Shown piece after piece: positions 6,102 to 9,061 of a DNA stretch of 9,061 nucleotides. Source of the DNA: Deltaproteobacteria bacterium UBA6967 (GTDB lineage: Bacteria > SAR324 > NAC60-12); assembly GCA_002450295.1 (NCBI GenBank), contig DJYX01000156.1, positions 652-9,712 on the forward strand, read 5' to 3'. Both the position numbers and the translations under genes were made by a program. A model generated the notes under the pieces. The model was not told where the DNA came from. It did not search any database and saw nothing but the letters and a program-made list of their open reading frames with translations. The number at the start of each line of letters is the position of its first letter. Within the stretch, counting starts at the first letter, position 1.

Positions 6102-6875
6102 ATGGCCACTGTCATCTCCTTTGCGAGCCAGAAAGGTGGGGTTGGGAAAACCACCTCAGCTGTTCACTTGGCAACGGCCTTCGCCCTTGGTGGCTACCGT
6201 ACTCTGCTGTTGGATCTTGATCCTCAAGGCTCCGTCTATTCAGCGATGGGGGTTAAGCAGAGAGTCATCCATGGGACTCTCGAAATCTTTTGCCAGGACA
6301 GCACGACCCTTTCGGATGTTCTCTTGCCGACCAGCACCGAGAACATGCACTTGATCCTAAATGATGTGGATCGGCTGACGCACGAAAATGAATTGATGAA
6401 GGTGGCAGCGGACTACCACCACCTGCACCAGTGGCTTGCTCGTCATGCCCGGGGAGAATTTGAATTCATCATCATTGACGTGCCTGCTTCTACAAATGCA
6501 CTGAGCATCAATGCGATGGTCGCCTCGAATTTGGTGATTGTCCCGATGCAGTGTGAAGCCCTCGCTATCAAGTCTCTCAAACGCTTTCTCCTCGCCTTCA
6601 AAGACCTTCAAGCTAACATCGACCCAAATCTGCGGATTGCGGGGATACTTCTGACGATGTTCGATCACGAAATTCCAGCTCACCAAAAAGTTTGCCGGCA
6701 GGTCTATCAAACGTTGGGAGAGAGTGTCTTCCAAACGATCATTCCTAAATGCCCCCAGGTACTGGACGCCAGCGCTGCAGGCATGGATGTCATCAACCGC
6801 AGCCTTAACTCGATCGGAGCAACTGGATACATCAGGCTGGCCAACGAAATTCTTGATCGATTCCGGCTTCGCTAG
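6102..6875 (+). CDS. ParA/Soj-type ATPase without an adjacent ParB
   Basis: Cytoplasmic, probably dimerising Walker-type ATPase of the ParA/MinD superfamily, 257 residues, the normal chromosomal Soj length. The deviant Walker A motif QKGGVGKTT lies at residues 10-18, with the signature lysine K11 and the phosphate-binding K16. LLLDLDPQGS at 35-44 gives the conserved aspartates D38 and D40, and FIIIDVPAST (122-131) is Walker B with D126. The C-terminal half has the Soj-like GILLTMFD and IIPKCPQVLDASAAG segments. True segregation ParA genes sit directly before parB. Here the next gene is convergent and unrelated, so this copy more likely places some other cargo, such as a plasmid-like element, a chemosensory cluster or another complex. 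Its cargo cannot be read from the sequence. The preceding response regulator may control it. Confidence 0.88.
   Translation: MATVISFASQKGGVGKTTSAVHLATAFALGGYRTLLLDLDPQGSVYSAMGVKQRVIHGTLEIFCQDSTTLSDVLLPTSTENMHLILNDVDRLTHENELMKVAADYHHLHQWLARHARGEFEFIIIDVPASTNALSINAMVASNLVIVPMQCEALAIKSLKRFLLAFKDLQANIDPNLRIAGILLTMFDHEIPAHQKVCRQVYQTLGESVFQTIIPKCPQVLDASAAGMDVINRSLNSIGATGYIRLANEILDRFRLR
6872..6875. other. CTAG palindrome serving as stop codon for both convergent genes
   Basis: The plus-strand TAG of the ParA gene (6873-6875) and the minus-strand TAG of the Nudix gene (6874-6872) lie in the same CTAG. The genes overlap by four bases and leave no room between them for a separate terminator. Confidence 0.9.
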
Positions 6876-7345
6876 ATCACACCTAATCGTTTTAGTCCTT
6901 TCCGATACGCCTTGCGCTTGAAGCGCACGACCTTGCGCAAACCAACCTTAGGTCTCATCCACTTGAAGCGGTCAAACTCCTGCTTGTGTCCTTTGTTACT
7001 CAAAGAGAGTGTTTCTGTTCCCTGATTCAGTTGAATGAGGAACCAGCGTTGCTCTTGTCCCCAATACTTCCTCCAGCGATTCTTTTGTTGCATTCTCTTT
7101 AGGACAGCTTTAGGGAACTGATAGCGAGTTCGCTTGGAACTCTGTTTGAGAATCTTGACATTATTCGTCCCAATCTCTTCATTTAGCTCCCTCAGAATGG
7201 CTTGTTCTTCCGTTTCCCCTGGGTCCACTCCGCCCTGTGGAAATTGCCAGCCTTTGCGTCGTCCATCCACCCTGTGGAACATCAAGATTTTATCACCATG
7301 CTGATTGAGGATCACTGCCGCTACATTGGGGCGAAACTTCATCAT
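6872..7345 (-). CDS. rppH: RppH-like Nudix hydrolase (RNA 5'-pyrophosphohydrolase)
   Basis: Likely removes pyrophosphate from 5'-triphosphate RNA ends and so starts mRNA decay; some relatives act on dinucleoside polyphosphates instead. The 157-residue protein is of usual RppH length. It begins FRPNVAAVI, has WQFPQGGVDPGE, and carries a complete Nudix box: G38, E44, R52-E53, E56-E57, G59, with metal-binding glutamates intact. YWGQEQRWFLIQL (94-106) is a further RppH-type signature. The C-terminus is very basic (KVVRFKRKAYRKGLKR), fitting RNA contact. The ATG at 7345 overlaps the symporter stop by four bases. A second ATG at 7342 has better spacing (seven bases) from the weak AGGG and may be the true start. 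It is the last gene of a three-gene operon. Confidence 0.88.
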   Translation of the reverse strand: MMKFRPNVAAVILNQHGDKILMFHRVDGRRKGWQFPQGGVDPGETEEQAILRELNEEIGTNNVKILKQSSKRTRYQFPKAVLKRMQQKNRWRKYWGQEQRWFLIQLNQGTETLSLSNKGHKQEFDRFKWMRPKVGLRKVVRFKRKAYRKGLKRLGVI

Positions 7346-8742
7346 GCAACCCTGCTTTGCTCACGTAGGAAATAAAAGAAGCCAACTATGATGACATTCA
7401 AAGACAAAAGAAGAAGCTCAAGACGGTATCCAAAAATCACTTGAGGCACAAACCCGCTGAGCAGTGACACGAGGTAAATCAAAAGTGAAACGCCACAAAT
7501 GACGGGAATCAACAAGGGGGGATGCTCTCCATCTTTACTGAGGACTGCTAAGAGAATCATTGGGGCTAAGAGTGATGTTCCCGCAAAACTGACGGTAGCT
7601 AGCAAGACCAAATCAGATGAACTCAGCACCGCTAGACCAAATGCCATGATCCCAAAGATCAGGATCGGAAGCTTGCGGAAAGAATGTGTTTGAATGGTAG
7701 GGCTAACCTCCGATTCCAATGCAAATAGCTGCGAATCAGCTGTGGACATCGCTGCGGCAAGCAAGCCCACGACAGCTAGGGCACCAATAAATTCAGGTTG
7801 ATCGTTAACAAGGGTGTTGACCCAGAATTCGCTGGCTGACAAATCCGGATAGTTGATAGCCCCATACATACCTATTGCAATGGTTGGTGTAATGATTAGA
7901 AAAACGAAGACGCTCATCCCCAACACCATCTCAATCATACTCCGCTCATCACGCATCACAGTGAATCGGGCAAAGAGCTGTGGCTGACTGATTGGCATCA
8001 GGACAATAGTTAGAAAAGAAGCCAATAGAAACTGAGTATTCAGGAGCCCTGTGGGGCCAGGAATGGAAAGCAATTTGGGGTTCTGCTCTTCGATTTGTTC
8101 AAACATGCTGGTCCAACCACCCATCTGATCCAGACAGATTGCAGCGATCAACAAAGTGATCGTCAGCAGAATGATTCCTTGAATTGCATCGTTGTAGATG
8201 ATGGCCTTCAAACCACCCAAGAGGCTGTAAATTAGAATGGCTAGAAGGATAAATAGAGACCAGCACCAGTTTGGAATATCTACAGGAAAAGCGACTGACA
8301 GAAAGCTAGAAATCCCTTTGATTTGAATGGCTACGTAGGGAAGCAGAAACACAAAAATTCCAGCCCAGTAGATGAAACGAACCCAATCTGCATGATAGGT
8401 TTTTGCCAGCATTTCACTAACACTTTCAAACTCTTGTATGCTGATTTTCTCACGAACCTTAAGTCCAAACCAGAGTGCGAGAAATGCCATTGCCATGTCT
8501 GTGACACCCAGAAAAATCCAAGCGCCTACCCCATGGTTTCGAAAAAAATCAGGAAGCCCTAATAGAGTGAAAGTACTGAACAGCGTAGCAGAGAAAGTAA
8601 GAACTCCTAGGACACTACCAATATTAGAATCAGCAAAGCGATAGCTGTGCTCACTGGCAGGTCCAACTTCAGCAAGTTGAGAAAGACGTAGCGCATAGAC
8701 AAGGGCAATGAGATATGCCAGTAGCAAGAGACCAAACCACAT
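7342..8742 (-). CDS. Sodium/solute symporter, SSS family
   Basis: Inner-membrane transporter, probably using the sodium gradient to import a small organic solute. The 466-residue protein is hydrophobic throughout, with about 12-13 predicted helices. Family marks include SLLGGLKAIIYNDAIQGIIL (the PutP-type signature region, about residues 173-192) and LAAAMSTADSQLFALES (about 334-350), matching the conserved A-x-M-S-T-x-x-S sodium-site segment. The substrate cannot be told; proline, pantothenate, carboxylates and other solutes occur in this family. Its ATG at 8742 overlaps the TGA of the preceding small gene by one base (TGATG), a sign of translational coupling. An in-frame TTG at 8745 is a less likely start. 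The stop overlaps the start of the Nudix gene. Confidence 0.9.
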   Translation of the reverse strand: MWFGLLLLAYLIALVYALRLSQLAEVGPASEHSYRFADSNIGSVLGVLTFSATLFSTFTLLGLPDFFRNHGVGAWIFLGVTDMAMAFLALWFGLKVREKISIQEFESVSEMLAKTYHADWVRFIYWAGIFVFLLPYVAIQIKGISSFLSVAFPVDIPNWCWSLFILLAILIYSLLGGLKAIIYNDAIQGIILLTITLLIAAICLDQMGGWTSMFEQIEEQNPKLLSIPGPTGLLNTQFLLASFLTIVLMPISQPQLFARFTVMRDERSMIEMVLGMSVFVFLIITPTIAIGMYGAINYPDLSASEFWVNTLVNDQPEFIGALAVVGLLAAAMSTADSQLFALESEVSPTIQTHSFRKLPILIFGIMAFGLAVLSSSDLVLLATVSFAGTSLLAPMILLAVLSKDGEHPPLLIPVICGVSLLIYLVSLLSGFVPQVIFGYRLELLLLSLNVIIVGFFYFLREQSRVA

Positions 8743-8960
8743 CAATCACTCTCATTGTGTCTGCTTAGGATGAAAGCTCCCCAGAGAGTGAGTAAGAAAA
8801 ATCCGAATGAAATCAACATACCGAACCAAAGGGTACGTGGCATTCCCAACAGAATGGGTTCGATCTCATCTGGAACGAGAACAATGGGAGTAAAAGTCAA
8901 AGCAGCAAGTAGGACAGCAAGCAGGCAGCAAGTCCGCCACGCTTTTGGAGGTGTGGGCAT
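8742..8960 (-). CDS. Small two-helix membrane protein, DUF3311-like, paired with the symporter
   Basis: From the chosen start this is a 72-residue protein with two hydrophobic helices (about 9-30 and 43-66) joined by a short loop, VPDEIEPILLGMPRTLWF. A loop with E-P, then G-x-P, then an aromatic resembles DUF3311 proteins, which are often encoded directly before an SSS symporter; this assignment is from memory of the pattern and only moderate. It may be an accessory subunit or stability factor of the symporter. The ATG at 8960 is chosen because GGAGA lies six bases upstream. The ATG codons at 8975 and 9026 lack such a site and add a polar, non-helical extension. The stop overlaps the symporter ATG by one base. 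Confidence 0.72.
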   Translation of the reverse strand: MPTPPKAWRTCCLLAVLLAALTFTPIVLVPDEIEPILLGMPRTLWFGMLISFGFFLLTLWGAFILSRHNESD

Positions 8961-8966
8961 GTGAAT

Positions 8967-8971
8967 TCTCC
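8967..8971 (-). promoter_or_regulatory. Ribosome-binding site that decides the start of the small membrane protein
   Basis: GGAGA on the minus strand, six bases before the ATG at 8960. The two upstream in-frame ATG codons (8975, 9026) have no such sequence. The stretch 8976-9061 holds no further gene; TTGGTC and TATTTT, 16 bases apart on the minus strand (about 9024 down to 8997), are at most a weak promoter candidate. Confidence 0.6.
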
Positions 8972-9061
8972 GCATGCCATGTGAATCAGGTGGAAATGAA
9001 AATAAATTCAGTCTGGTAAGGACCAATCACTCGGTTTAAATTCAAGTAGGGAATTTAGCTT

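Noticed and set aside
8743..8745. TTG start for the symporter
   Set aside because: The adjacent ATG at 8742 gives a classic TGATG junction with the upstream stop.
8961..9026. N-terminal extension of the small membrane protein from ATG 9026 or 8975
   Set aside because: Neither ATG has a ribosome-binding site, and the added residues are polar and before the first helix; ATG 8960 has GGAGA at good spacing.

Overview
The window looks like a chromosomal piece of a sulfur-oxidising, Gram-negative, probably proteobacterium-related organism of moderate, slightly AT-leaning base composition. The Gram-negative reading rests on periplasmic c-type cytochromes, a Tat-exported SoxY, a full-length three-domain DsbD and an RppH-type Nudix hydrolase. 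I cannot place the organism further; a SAR324-like or deltaproteobacterial-like marine lineage is only a hunch. Genes fill almost everything, and no stretch over 300 bases lacks a gene. No tRNA, rRNA, CRISPR array, insertion sequence or phage gene was seen.

Left part, minus strand (1-2093): a thiosulfate-oxidation operon read right to left, soxX-soxY-soxZ-soxA, followed by the first nine codons of one more gene that leaves the window. SoxAX is the c-type cytochrome that joins thiosulfate to the carrier SoxYZ. Both SoxA and SoxX carry one CxxCH heme site here. soxB and soxCD are not in view.

Middle-left, plus strand (2321-4729): divergent from sox is a pair encoding an exported thioredoxin-fold protein (CMYC) and a full-length DsbD. 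They most likely move electrons from the cytoplasm to the periplasm to reduce proteins such as SoxY and apocytochromes, the role of SoxV/SoxW/SoxS in other sox loci. The 227-base gap between the two units (2094-2320) should hold both promoters.

Middle-right, plus strand (4860-6875): a response regulator with the order REC, coiled coil, PAS-like, OmpR-type winged helix, then a ParA/Soj-type ATPase with no ParB beside it.

Right part, minus strand (6872-8960): a tightly overlapped operon of a small two-helix membrane protein (DUF3311-like), an SSS-family sodium/solute symporter and an RppH-like Nudix hydrolase. The ParA and RppH genes converge and share one CTAG as both stop codons.

The sox and redox genes form a clear functional block. 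The regulator/ParA pair and the symporter operon have no obvious mechanistic tie to it. I did not find a convincingly new system. The most unusual points are the regulator architecture, the orphan ParA, the shared stop codons and a DsbD with Gln where family members usually have Pro next to a membrane cysteine.
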